A stretch of DNA of 64,000 nt, taken from NCBI RefSeq assembly GCF_040760005.1, contig NZ_CP099760.1:4149501-4213500 (forward strand), given 5' to 3'. The notes under the pieces were generated by a model. It ran no database searches, was not told the DNA's origin, and worked only from the letters and a program-made list of their open reading frames with translations. Positions 8,436-16,531 of the stretch are shown one piece after another; positions within the stretch are counted from its first letter, which is position 1; every line of letters begins with the position of its first letter. This DNA is from Pseudomonas sp. stari2. GTDB lineage: Bacteria > Pseudomonadota > Gammaproteobacteria > Pseudomonadales > Pseudomonadaceae. Both the position numbers and the translations under genes were made by a program.

Positions 8436-10163
8436 TCAGTAACCCAAAGACAACCCGGTGTTGCGCCGTGGATCGTTGGCGCCGTAGAAGCGATTCTTGC
8501 CGACCGGTTTACCGCCCAGCGACGGTGCTCCGACCAGAATCGCCGCGATATGGTTGGCGTCCTGCGGACCCGCGAACTTATGACCCCAGCTCTCGAGAAT
8601 TTTCTTCGTGTCGGGGCTGGCGGCGTAGTCCTCGAGGTTGGTTTGTTCCGGCATCCACTGCTGGTGGAAGCGCGGCGCATCGACCGCTTCCTGCAGGCCC
8701 ATGTCGTAGTCGATGACGTTGAGCATGGTCAGCAGCGTCGCGGTGATGATGCGACTGCCGCCCGGCGTGCCGACTACCATCACCACTTTGCCGTCCTTGG
8801 TCACGATGGTCGGGCTCATCGACGACAGCGGCGCCTTGCCGGGCGCGATGGCGTTGGCTTCCCCCTGAACCAGGCCGTACATGTTCGGCACGCCCACTTT
8901 CGAAGTGAAGTCGTCCATTTCATCGTTGAGGATCACCCCGGTCTTGCTCGCCATCACACCCGCACCGAACCAGTCGTTGAGGGTGTAGGTGACGGACACC
9001 GCGTTGCCCCATTTGTCGACGATCGAGTAGTGCGTGGTGTTGCTGCCTTCATGAGGCGCAACGCCAGGTTTCAGCTCGGCGGAGACACCGGCTTTCTGCG
9101 GCTGTATCGCGTTGCGCAGTTTGGTGGCGTAGTTCTTGTCCAGCAGGTGCTCGATCGGGTTTTTCACGAAATCCGGGTCGCCCAGATAGCTGTTGCGATC
9201 CACGTAGGCGTGGCGCATCGCCTCGATCTGGTAGTGCATGCCCTGGGCCGAATGGAAACCCAGATCCTTCATCGGATAACCTTCGAGGATGTTCATGATC
9301 TGGCAGATCACCACCCCGCCAGAGCTTGGCGGCGGCGCCGATACCACGTGGTAACCGCGATAGTCGCACTCCACCGGGGCCAGTTCGCGAGTCTTGTATT
9401 TGTCGAGGTCGGCCTGGGTGATGATGCCCTTGTTGGCCTGGCTGGAGGTGACGATGGCGTCGGCTACCCAGCCTTTATAGAAGCCATCGGCGCCTTTCTC
9501 GGAAATGGTACGCAGGGTCTTGCCCAGATCCTTCTGCACCAGTTTCTGCCCGACCTGCATCGGCTCGCCGTTGTGGAGGAAGATCGAGCCGGAATCTTTC
9601 ATGTCCTTCTTGAACACGTCGGTGGCGTAGTCAAGCAAATCGACGTCGCCCTGCTCCAGTTCGAAACCTTCTTCCGCCAATTTGATGGCCGGCGCGATCA
9701 TGTCCTTGCGCGGCTTGGTGCCGTACTTGGTCAGCGCCAGTTCCATGCCGGACACGGTGCCCGGGACGCCAACAGCGAGGTGGCCACGGGTACTCAGATC
9801 AGGAATGACGTTGCCCTGCTTGTCTAGGTACATGTCGGCGGTTGCGGCCAGTGGGGCCTTTTCCCGGAAGTCGAGGAAGGTCTTGCGTCCGTCCGCCAGT
9901 TGAATGGTCATGAAACCACCACCACCGAGGTTGCCCGCCGCCGGGTAAACCACCGCTAGTGCGTAGCCGACGGCGACCGCCGCATCCACCGCATTGCCAC
10001 CACTTTTCAGAACATCGACACCCACGTGGGTCGCCAGGTGCTGGGCGGTGACCACCATGCCGTTTTCGGCGGCGACCGGGGCAACCGAGGCGGCGTGGGC
10101 CATGAGGCAGCTGAGCGCCAATGAGGTCGCAATCAGCGATTTGGCAAAAGGTTCGTACTTCAT
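8436..10163 (-). CDS. ggt: Gamma-glutamyltransferase (glutathione hydrolase) precursor
   Basis: 575 residues with a Sec signal peptide (LIATSLALSCLMAHA). The proenzyme cleaves itself before Thr376 in the HEGSNTTHYS motif, and that threonine becomes the N-terminal nucleophile of the small subunit. The Gly-rich PGGSRI segment and LSSMSPTIV near the C-terminal third are family hallmarks. In the periplasm it removes the gamma-glutamyl group from glutathione and related amides. The length is normal for bacterial GGT. It is divergent from ogt across 135 bp. Confidence 0.95.
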   Translation of the reverse strand: MKYEPFAKSLIATSLALSCLMAHAASVAPVAAENGMVVTAQHLATHVGVDVLKSGGNAVDAAVAVGYALAVVYPAAGNLGGGGFMTIQLADGRKTFLDFREKAPLAATADMYLDKQGNVIPDLSTRGHLAVGVPGTVSGMELALTKYGTKPRKDMIAPAIKLAEEGFELEQGDVDLLDYATDVFKKDMKDSGSIFLHNGEPMQVGQKLVQKDLGKTLRTISEKGADGFYKGWVADAIVTSSQANKGIITQADLDKYKTRELAPVECDYRGYHVVSAPPPSSGGVVICQIMNILEGYPMKDLGFHSAQGMHYQIEAMRHAYVDRNSYLGDPDFVKNPIEHLLDKNYATKLRNAIQPQKAGVSAELKPGVAPHEGSNTTHYSIVDKWGNAVSVTYTLNDWFGAGVMASKTGVILNDEMDDFTSKVGVPNMYGLVQGEANAIAPGKAPLSSMSPTIVTKDGKVVMVVGTPGGSRIITATLLTMLNVIDYDMGLQEAVDAPRFHQQWMPEQTNLEDYAASPDTKKILESWGHKFAGPQDANHIAAILVGAPSLGGKPVGKNRFYGANDPRRNTGLSLGY

Positions 10164-10298
10164 GAGTCGGTCTCTTCTTTTTATAAGGTAGGAAAGCGCT
10201 TCAAGAGCAACAGCCAGTATGGTCGTGATTGCGGTTTGCGCCTCCCCGATCCGGCAGTATGCTGGGCGCCGTTGCCGACCCGACCCGGAGTTTTCCCC

Positions 10299-10814
10299 AT
10301 GGCCTACACGTTCATCACCCTGCCCTCGCCCGTCGGCGAGTTGAAGCTGGTCGCGAACGGTTCACGACTGGCCGCCATCCTCTGGGAAAACGACAAACCG
10401 GACCGGGTGCGCCTCGGGCCGATGACCGAAGCACCGGACAACCCAGTGTTGATGAAAACCGCGCGACAGCTGGAAGAATATTTTGCCGGAACGCGAAACG
10501 CGTTCGATCTGGAGCTGGACTTTGCCGGCACCGAGTTCCAGAAAAAGGTCTGGGCCGCATTACTCACCATTCCGTTCGGCGAGACCCGCACCTACAGCCA
10601 GATTGCCGAACAGATCGGCCATCCCAGCGCGATACGTGCCGTCGGCGCGGCGAACGGCAGAAACCCGATTTCGATCATCGCACCCTGTCACCGGGTGATT
10701 GGGGCTTCGGGAAAGCTGACCGGGTTTGCCGGAGGTCTTGAAGCCAAGGAGCGCTTGCTGACACTGGAAGGTGGCCAATGGTCAGACGTCGGCAAAACCG
10801 GTGATCTGTTTTAA
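10299..10814 (+). CDS. ogt: Methylated-DNA--protein-cysteine S-methyltransferase
   Basis: 171 residues. The acceptor cysteine is Cys130 in the invariant PCHRV motif, preceded by the NGRNPI stretch and a winged HTH region that begins FQKKVWAALLTIPFGET. It irreversibly takes methyl groups from O6-methylguanine or O4-methylthymine. There is no AdaA-type domain, so it is the constitutive Ogt type. I chose the ATG at 10299 because homology begins there; the in-frame upstream extension to 10236 is not conserved-looking. Its stop overlaps the convergent nudK stop by 4 bp. Confidence 0.92.
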   Translation: MAYTFITLPSPVGELKLVANGSRLAAILWENDKPDRVRLGPMTEAPDNPVLMKTARQLEEYFAGTRNAFDLELDFAGTEFQKKVWAALLTIPFGETRTYSQIAEQIGHPSAIRAVGAANGRNPISIIAPCHRVIGASGKLTGFAGGLEAKERLLTLEGGQWSDVGKTGDLF

Positions 10815-11401
10815 GCGCCGAAGAAGTTATTCATCGCCGCGTATTGCAACAACATGATGGTCTTGGCATCGCAGATTTCGCCTCGATGGAATGCTGCCAG
10901 TGCATCGTCGAAGCGCCACTCCAGAACCTCCAGTTCCTCGGTTTCCTCCTCCAGGCCACCACCGTCGCTGACCTTTGACGCCGCGTCGTATTCGGCAACG
11001 AAGAAGTGCAGCTTCTCGGTCACCGAGCCCGGACTCATGTACGCCTCGAAGACTTTCTTCACATCGTGCACGCGATAACCGGTTTCTTCCTCGGCTTCGT
11101 CACGGATGCGCTGCTCCGGTGCCGCGCCTTCCAGCAGTCCGGCAGCCACTTCGATCAGCAGACCGTCATGGCCGTTGACGAACACCGGCAGGCGGAACTG
11201 GCGAGTCAGCACCACCGTGCGTTTTTCGCGATTGAACAACAGAATCGCCGCACCATTGCCGCGGTCGTAGACTTCGCGGGTCTGACGTTGCCATTCACCG
11301 TTGTTGCGCAGGTAGTCGAAGGTGATTTTCTTCAGCAGATACCAGTCGTGGGACAACACCTGAGTGTCGACGATGTTGATCCGCTCGGCGGTGTTGGGCA
11401 T
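10811..11401 (-). CDS. nudK: NUDIX hydrolase, GDP-mannose pyrophosphatase NudK-like
   Basis: 196 residues. The Nudix box spans GLLEGAAPEQRIRDEAEEETGY, with the REUXEE-type core seen as RDEAEEETG (about residues 99-107). The flanking NGAAILLFN and RQFRLPVF segments match the NudK/ADP-ribose pyrophosphatase subgroup. It hydrolyses GDP-mannose or ADP-ribose-like nucleotide sugars with Mg2+. Stop codons of this gene and ogt overlap tail to tail. The NudK assignment over general ADP-ribose pyrophosphatase rests on remembered similarity. Confidence 0.85.
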   Translation of the reverse strand: MPNTAERINIVDTQVLSHDWYLLKKITFDYLRNNGEWQRQTREVYDRGNGAAILLFNREKRTVVLTRQFRLPVFVNGHDGLLIEVAAGLLEGAAPEQRIRDEAEEETGYRVHDVKKVFEAYMSPGSVTEKLHFFVAEYDAASKVSDGGGLEEETEELEVLEWRFDDALAAFHRGEICDAKTIMLLQYAAMNNFFGA

Positions 11402-11446
11402 GACGCTTCATCCTTTGTCTTGACCGGAAAAGCCCCATGTTAGGCG

Positions 11447-11478
11447 AAAAAAAGCCCGGCAGCGCTACCGGGCTTTTT
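11447..11478 (-). terminator. Rho-independent terminator after the chitinase gene
   Basis: GCCCGG (11454-11459) pairs with CCGGGC (11468-11473), flanked by A7 and T5. On the minus strand the hairpin is followed by seven T, 8 bp beyond the chitinase stop. It closes the LPMO-chitinase operon. Confidence 0.8.
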
Positions 11479-11485
11479 CATTCGA

Positions 11486-12550
11486 TTACCGCTGACGGGC
11501 CATGTCGGCCATTGCGACATCTGGCACCTGCGTGGCTGCCGCCACGCCGTTGATCAGCGGTCCATAACGCCGGCTGAACTCCCAGTTGTACGGCACACGA
11601 TCCTTGCTGGTGCCGTTGTCCCAGTTCACCGACCAGGTCATCAGGCCCTTGATCGGGTGCCCTTTGACCGCCAGGCGTTTCATCGCGTTGCCGACCGAAT
11701 TCTTGTCGATCACGTAACCAGTGGCAGCGGCGTCAACGTTGGCAGGCAGGCCGATGACAAACTTGTCCGCAGGGATCTTCGTAAACCCGCGCGTGCCGGT
11801 CACCAGACTTTCGGTCAGGTAGTAGAGGAAGTCCTCTTTCATCGCATCGTTGTTTTGCGCGATCCAGGCTCCGTTGCCATTGTTGGCCTCCGGCACCCAA
11901 ACACCGTCACCGCCCTGGTTGTAGAACTGCGGCGCGATGAAGTCGTAGTAGCCTTCCAGTGCCTGCAGGTAACCGACGTATTTGCCGGAGGTGGTCAGGT
12001 ATGGAAACTCCGGCGCCATGCTGATGATGAAATGCTTGCCCTGGCCTGCGTAGTGATCCTTGACCAGTTTCAGGGCGGCCGGCAGCACGGTCTTGTTGGC
12101 AGCGAAATCAATCGCGCTCTGTTCAAGATCGATGTCCAGCCCGTCGAAGCCGTAGGTTTCCACCAGACGGATGATTTCGTTGGCCAACGGCTGCTCCTGC
12201 CCGGCACGCAACTCGATGTGCGCATCGGCGCCGCCGAGGGAAATCAGTACTGCCCGGCCCTGACTGTTGAGTACGCCAACCTGACGGCGGAACTCGGCAT
12301 CGGAGACGTTATAGGGCTTGAAAGTCGGAATCCCGCTGCCCTTCATGAACGCCACCGCGACCACGTTGTAGTCCTTGGGCACGTTTTCCAGGGCTATATT
12401 GGCGAACTGACCGCGCTGATAGCCATCGCTCGGGCCGGCCGGCCAGTTGTGCCAGAAGCCCATGAGGATCTTCTTGCCGGCGATACTCGGCATCAGCGAA
12501 GCCGCGTCGCTCGCCTGGTTTTGCAATAGGGTGAAGTCGATATTTGACAT
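11486..12550 (-). CDS. GH18 chitinase without signal peptide
   Basis: 354 residues, one GH18 TIM barrel. The catalytic DxxDxDxE motif is complete (Asp136, Asp139, Asp141, Glu143 in GFDGLDIDLE). The upstream SLGGADAHIEL strand and MAPEFPYL, FYNQGG and MTWSVNWD segments line the chitin cleft. The protein hydrolyses beta-1,4-GlcNAc bonds. Unlike typical secreted chitinases, the N-terminus (MSNIDFTLLQNQ) has no hydrophobic core, no lipobox and no Tat motif, and there is no separate chitin-binding module. It lies 39 bp downstream of the LPMO gene, with AAGGA 8 nt before its ATG, so both are one operon. P. aeruginosa ChiC is a known precedent for a chitinase without a classical signal. Confidence 0.93.
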   Translation of the reverse strand: MSNIDFTLLQNQASDAASLMPSIAGKKILMGFWHNWPAGPSDGYQRGQFANIALENVPKDYNVVAVAFMKGSGIPTFKPYNVSDAEFRRQVGVLNSQGRAVLISLGGADAHIELRAGQEQPLANEIIRLVETYGFDGLDIDLEQSAIDFAANKTVLPAALKLVKDHYAGQGKHFIISMAPEFPYLTTSGKYVGYLQALEGYYDFIAPQFYNQGGDGVWVPEANNGNGAWIAQNNDAMKEDFLYYLTESLVTGTRGFTKIPADKFVIGLPANVDAAATGYVIDKNSVGNAMKRLAVKGHPIKGLMTWSVNWDNGTSKDRVPYNWEFSRRYGPLINGVAAATQVPDVAMADMARQR

Positions 12551-12589
12551 GTTCTAATCCTTCAGAACGTGTAGATGGGTGTTACGGAC

Positions 12590-13225
12590 TTATTTGAAGT
12601 CCACATCGAAGGCCTGATAGAAGGCGTTGCCGGTGTTGGCGACGATCCACATCAGGACAACAACGTGATGCCCCTGCTTGTTGGCCGGAAGTTTCACCGC
12701 GTGATTGACCTTGGCCTTCAGCTCCGCCGAATGACTGTAGTACGGCACTTGCGGATAGAAGTCCTCGGCGAACGGTTTTGCTTCCAGTTGCGCGCGGGTG
12801 ATGCGTTGTTTCGGGTCCCAGCCATCCTTGGTGATCAGCCAGCGGTAACCGCGAGTGGTGTGCGGCGCGGTGTATTCCCATTTGACCTCAAGGGTCTGGC
12901 CAGGGGTGACGTTGAGCAGCGGCCAGGTGAACGGGCGACCAAGCTTCTTGCTCATTTCCTCGTCGGTGAAGTTCACACAGTCACGGGCGTCGTCCTTGCC
13001 GCCGCTGAGAATGTGACCATCGGCCGGAGGCACGACACTCGGGTTGTCCGACTCGAAAGGCGCCGGGAACGGGCCGGCCACCAGTGCCGGGAAGTTCTTG
13101 CCGCCTTCCATCTCGTTGACCTGCCAGCCGCCGAGCAATCCTTGCTCGATGGCCACCGCACCGCGGCTTGCAGGGGAAATGACGCGACCGTGTCGCACTT
13201 GGGTTTGAGCTTGTGGTTGGTTCAT
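12590..13225 (-). CDS. AA10 lytic polysaccharide monooxygenase without signal peptide
   Basis: 211 residues from the ATG at 13225, chosen because GGAG lies 8 nt upstream; the GTG at 13234 is the only other in-frame start before a stop. The copper site of AA10 enzymes is complete: His12 in RHGRVISP, His122 in TAPHTTRGYRW, and axial Phe202 in NAFYQAFDVDF. GWDP follows the second His as in CBP21. These enzymes cleave crystalline chitin oxidatively and need the first His to be the mature N-terminus. Here 11 polar residues (MNQPQAQTQVR) precede it and no signal peptide exists, so exposure of His12 requires another protease step. It is the first gene of an operon with the chitinase, below a LexA box. 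Confidence 0.92.
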   Translation of the reverse strand: MNQPQAQTQVRHGRVISPASRGAVAIEQGLLGGWQVNEMEGGKNFPALVAGPFPAPFESDNPSVVPPADGHILSGGKDDARDCVNFTDEEMSKKLGRPFTWPLLNVTPGQTLEVKWEYTAPHTTRGYRWLITKDGWDPKQRITRAQLEAKPFAEDFYPQVPYYSHSAELKAKVNHAVKLPANKQGHHVVVLMWIVANTGNAFYQAFDVDFK

Positions 13226-13354
13226 GTTTTTCACTCCGTTGATTTAAGAACTCTCCTTTCCGGGGAGAGGCCTTCAAGCTAACGGAGGGGGATTTTTTGT
13301 CCATCGGCGGTTTTGTCGCAGCCTGTCGTGGTGAAACCCGTAAAACTCCGAAAA

Positions 13355-13374
13355 TACTGGATATAAATACAGTG
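13355..13374 (-). promoter_or_regulatory. LexA (SOS) box upstream of the LPMO-chitinase operon
   Basis: On the minus strand the core is CTG-N10-CAG (13357-13372), read as CTGTATTTATATCCAG. This matches 13 of 16 positions of the Pseudomonas/E. coli-type box CTGTATAAATATACAG. It lies in a 223-bp gap between the hemerythrin gene and the LPMO start, about 130 bp upstream of the LPMO ATG. No other gene starts from this gap. LexA binding is inferred, not shown. Confidence 0.6.
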
Positions 13375-13448
13375 CATTGCGACGACGCTCACCCAACACA
13401 TGGCAAAAAGCCTACACGGCGTCATTACAAAAACCTGCATTCAAGCAC

Positions 13449-13886
13449 TCAGGGAAGCTGCGCCTTGAATTCCTTTTCATACTGCCCGGCAAGCTGTTCT
13501 TTCTGCTTATCGTCGAGCAACTTGCCGGCCATCTGAAAGAACTTCTGCTCCTCTTCCTTCAAGTGGTGATGGACCTTGTCCGAGAGCTTTTTCGCTGTGG
13601 CCAGCCAGGCCGGGCTGGACATTTCGGTCTCGTCGAGCTCCTCCATCATTTCGTCCATTTCATGGTGTTCGGCGATGGCGTGGCGGCTGAGGTCGACGCC
13701 GTTGTCGAACTCCATCAACGGGATGTAGAAGTGGCGCTCTTCGGCTGTCTCGTGGGCTTGCAGCTCGGCCTTCAGTTGCTTGTAGGCTTCGACGCGCTCC
13801 GGGGTGTCGCCGCTGTTCTTGATCAGGGTCCTGGCGTAGCCGCGTTGACGATCGTGGCTCTCGCGAAGGGCTTCGAAAATGTTCAT
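13449..13886 (-). CDS. Hemerythrin-like (HHE) domain protein
   Basis: 145 residues from the ATG at 13886, which has GGGAGAG just upstream; an in-frame start at 13952 would add 22 unlikely residues. The four-helix HHE pattern is visible: RESHDRQR, HETAEERHFYIPL, HAIAEHHEMDEMMEEL and HHHLKEEEQKFF supply the His and carboxylate ligands of a di-iron site. Such proteins bind O2, NO or iron and are often stress-related. It stands alone. Confidence 0.88.
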   Translation of the reverse strand: MNIFEALRESHDRQRGYARTLIKNSGDTPERVEAYKQLKAELQAHETAEERHFYIPLMEFDNGVDLSRHAIAEHHEMDEMMEELDETEMSSPAWLATAKKLSDKVHHHLKEEEQKFFQMAGKLLDDKQKEQLAGQYEKEFKAQLP

Positions 13887-14023
13887 GGACTCTCCCAGGC
13901 AAACGCATTCGGAATGAACGCCTTCAAGGGCTAGACCCCGGCGCGGGAGCAACGGTTCCGGGCGATTGCCTCAATCGACTGCCGCACGATAGGCTGCGGG
14001 TTCATCACTACAAGGAAGACAAC

Positions 14024-14449
14024 ATGACGTTGCGGATCGAGCTGTCACAGGACCCCACCGAAGAACAGCGCGCAGCCATCCTCGCGCCCCTGCGAGCCTA
14101 TAACATCGCCAAGGCAGGGCCTTCGCTGTACGAGCCGGTCGCGCTGCTGGTGCGCGACGATAACGACGCAATCCTCGGTGGCCTTTATGGGCACACATTC
14201 TATCGGTGGCTGTTCATCGAGTTGCTGGCCGTGCCGGAAGAAGGCCGGGGCCAGGGTATCGGCTCGAAACTGATGCAGATGGTCGAGGAATTTGCGCGAG
14301 AAAAAGACTGCGTGGGAATCTGGCTCGACACCTTTGAGTTTCAGGCGCCCGGGTTCTACAAGAAGCTTGGCTATGTCGAGTGTGGCGAGATCAAAGATTA
14401 TCCGCTGGGGCACAAGCGGCACTTTTTCCAGAAACGCTTGATTGATTGA
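14024..14449 (+). CDS. GNAT-family N-acetyltransferase
   Basis: 141 residues. The acetyl-CoA loop is EEGRGQGIGSKLM (about residues 73-85), and GFYKKLGYVECGEI near the C-terminus is the usual last helix-strand. Substrate unknown. The ATG at 14024 follows AAGGAAGAC. A 10-bp perfect hairpin lies 12 bp beyond the stop. Confidence 0.88.
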   Translation: MTLRIELSQDPTEEQRAAILAPLRAYNIAKAGPSLYEPVALLVRDDNDAILGGLYGHTFYRWLFIELLAVPEEGRGQGIGSKLMQMVEEFAREKDCVGIWLDTFEFQAPGFYKKLGYVECGEIKDYPLGHKRHFFQKRLID

Positions 14450-14460
14450 GTTCAGCGTCC

Positions 14461-14484
14461 CCCTCGCCAGCAAACTGGCGAGGG
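14461..14484. repeat. Perfect 10-bp palindrome, REP-like or terminator
   Basis: CCCTCGCCAG (14461-14470), loop CAAA, CTGGCGAGGG (14475-14484). It sits in the convergent gap between the GNAT gene and the lipoprotein gene. There is no T-tract, so it may be a short dispersed palindrome of Pseudomonas, not a terminator. Confidence 0.5.
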
Positions 14485-14515
14485 TCGCAGACATTTCAGC
14501 GCATTCAACCGCTCG

Positions 14516-14866
14516 TTACAGACAGGTCGCCAACGCCGCCAACCGGCGCTTGGCGACAAAGTCGTCCTTCTGCGCGTAATAGTTCAGCACCGTGCCCGAC
14601 GCATCAGTGGTCAAGTCGACGAACGACTCCGCCGAACGGGTATAAACCGTCGAGCCGCCCTTCTTGCCCGGTTGCAGATAGGCCGCCGCATCCACGCCGA
14701 ACACCGCTTCGTCCTGCCAGGCGAATTGCACACACTGGGCCACAACTTTCTCGGGCTTGTCCGAGTTCAGGACTTTGTAAGGGGTTTGCGTGCGGGCGTC
14801 TTCCATCACCGAACCCGCGCAACCGGCCAGCAAGGTTGCCGCCAGTGCCACCATCAGCATTCGCAT
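14516..14866 (-). CDS. Small hypothetical lipoprotein
   Basis: 116 residues. A lipoprotein signal is clear: MRMLMVALAATLLAGCAGS with lipobox LAGC, so Cys16 is lipidated, and the residues after it do not carry an Asp+2 retention signal, favouring the outer membrane. The mature part (~100 residues) has no recognised domain; it has two further cysteines (in VVAQCVQFAW and the C-terminal LATCL) that could form a disulfide. Function unknown. Confidence 0.8.
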   Translation of the reverse strand: MRMLMVALAATLLAGCAGSVMEDARTQTPYKVLNSDKPEKVVAQCVQFAWQDEAVFGVDAAAYLQPGKKGGSTVYTRSAESFVDLTTDASGTVLNYYAQKDDFVAKRRLAALATCL

Positions 14867-15000
14867 TGCATTCGCTCATTCGGAAAAAAGCGGACTGTAT
14901 CACCGCAACGCGCAAAATCGTTCTGCTTTACTGCATTTAGCGCGCGACACCCGCCGACAGCTGCGGCACATTAAGGTCATCAGCCCTACAAGGAAGCCCC

Positions 15001-15330
15001 ATGGCGCCTACCGACCAGCGACATGAACATGCCCTCAAACTGTTTCTCGACGCACGCCCTGAGCTACGAGAAACCCTCGACCATCTCAATCCGTTACTGG
15101 CCCAGGCCAAAGGCGAAACTCCGGCGCAGTACCGCGAGGAGCGTCTGCACGAGGCCTTTGAAGCCGAGGCCGAAAGCCAGGGTTTGTTCGCCTGGGAACT
15201 GACGCTGCAACTGACTGCAGCCACACCCGAGGAGTATCAGGCGCAACGCCTGGAAGTGCACCGCGAGGTGGCGGAGATGGCCGGGATGGAATGGTTGGAA
15301 TATTGCGACCTTTATGGCATAGAACTCTGA
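15001..15330 (+). CDS. Small hypothetical protein (possibly DUF6388)
   Basis: 109 residues, acidic and highly helical, no signal peptide or membrane segment. Features include PAQYREERLHEAFEAEAES and the terminal GMEWLEYCDLYGIEL. I associate this with the Pseudomonas family DUF6388, but from memory only. AAGGAAGCCCC precedes the ATG. It lies 25 bp upstream of the DUF1275 gene and may share its transcript. No function can be given. Confidence 0.7.
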   Translation: MAPTDQRHEHALKLFLDARPELRETLDHLNPLLAQAKGETPAQYREERLHEAFEAEAESQGLFAWELTLQLTAATPEEYQAQRLEVHREVAEMAGMEWLEYCDLYGIEL

Positions 15331-15355
15331 CCTCTACGCAAGGACATCCGCGCCA

Positions 15356-16060
15356 ATGCTGCCAACTGCCTCGACTCACCGCGCCAGCCCCGGCCACTTG
15401 CATACACAGAAATGGCGCGGTCGCATAGGGCTGGCAATGGTCGCCGCGCTTTCGGTGCTGGCGGGGATGACCGATGCCATCGGCTTCATGGCCAGTGGCG
15501 ACTTCGTTTCATTCATGAGCGGAAATACCACACGGCTGGCGGTGGCGATCAGTGATGGCGATGTGAGCCTGACGCTGCGGCTGGTGATCCTGGTCGCCAC
15601 GTTCATCCTGGGCAACGCCCTCGGCGTGGTGATCGGTCGCTTGGGCGGGCGCCGCGCACTGCCCTTGCTGCTGTGCATCGCGACGCTGCTCTGCGGGGCC
15701 GCCGCCTGGCCGTCCGAGGTACAACTGCCGGCACTGCTGGCGGCGATCATCGCCATGGGCATGCTCAATGCGGCGGTGGAGGAAGTGAACGGTCTTGCGG
15801 TCGGGCTGACCTATGTCACCGGTGCACTTTCACGGTTCGGTCGCGGTCTGGGTCGCTGGATAATGGGCGAGCGACGCAATGGCTGGCGCGTGCAACTGGT
15901 GCCGTGGAGCGGCATGTTCATCGGCGCCATCCTCGGTGCCGTGCTGGAGCATCATCTGGGGCTCAAAGCGCTGTACGCCAGCGGCTTGCTGGCTGCGCTG
16001 ATCGGCCTGGTCTCGTTGAAAATCCCCCGGCGCTGGCAGTTGGGTTACATGCCGCGCTGA
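15356..16060 (+). CDS. YoaK-family (DUF1275) membrane protein
   Basis: 234 residues with about six hydrophobic helices. The family signature lies early: LAGMTDAIGFMASGDFVSFMSGNTTR, giving the conserved D-A-G/F and SGNTT pattern. The inner-membrane family is widespread but uncharacterised; transport is suspected. The gene precedes tusD by 77 bp on the same strand. Confidence 0.85.
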   Translation: MLPTASTHRASPGHLHTQKWRGRIGLAMVAALSVLAGMTDAIGFMASGDFVSFMSGNTTRLAVAISDGDVSLTLRLVILVATFILGNALGVVIGRLGGRRALPLLLCIATLLCGAAAWPSEVQLPALLAAIIAMGMLNAAVEEVNGLAVGLTYVTGALSRFGRGLGRWIMGERRNGWRVQLVPWSGMFIGAILGAVLEHHLGLKALYASGLLAALIGLVSLKIPRRWQLGYMPR

Positions 16061-16137
16061 AGTCTGCGGCAACATCCGCTTCGCCGCCCCGTCGAGAAAG
16101 CTTTATCATGGCCGCAGTTTTGCTGATCGAGTCCGTC

Positions 16138-16530
16138 ATGAAGTTCGCCATTGCGTTGTTTTCCGCCGCCCATGCCCCCTCCTCGCGCCGCGCCCTGCTG
16201 TTCGCGCAAGCTGCGCTGGCCGGTGGGCATGAAATTGTTCGGCTGTTTTTCTATCAGGATGGCGTCTACAACGCGTCCGACGCCGTGGTCACGCCGCAGG
16301 ACGAACTGGACCTGCCCAAGCAGTGGCGCAACTTCATCGCCGAACAAAACCTCGACGGTGTGGTGTGCATCGCCGCAGCTCTGCGTCGTGGCGTGTTGAA
16401 TGCCGAGGAAGCCGGGCGTTATCAGCGTGATGCCGTGGCCGTCAGCGCGCCGTGGGAATTGTCCGGCCTCGGCCAGTTGCATGATGCGGTGCAAGACGCC
16501 GACCGCCTGATCTGTTTCGGAGGCGCATGA
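16138..16530 (+). CDS. tusD: Sulfurtransferase complex subunit TusD
   Basis: 130 residues, DsrE-like fold. Cys77 (DGVVCIAAALRRGV) matches the catalytic cysteine of E. coli TusD, which accepts persulfide sulfur from TusA and hands it to TusE. The start at 16138 gives MKFAIALFSA, the usual N-terminus. First gene of tusDCBE; the next gene starts 1 bp after its stop. The pathway ends at MnmA, encoded at 37545, for 2-thiolation of U34 in tRNA Lys, Glu and Gln. Confidence 0.95.
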   Translation: MKFAIALFSAAHAPSSRRALLFAQAALAGGHEIVRLFFYQDGVYNASDAVVTPQDELDLPKQWRNFIAEQNLDGVVCIAAALRRGVLNAEEAGRYQRDAVAVSAPWELSGLGQLHDAVQDADRLICFGGA

Positions 16531-16531
16531 C

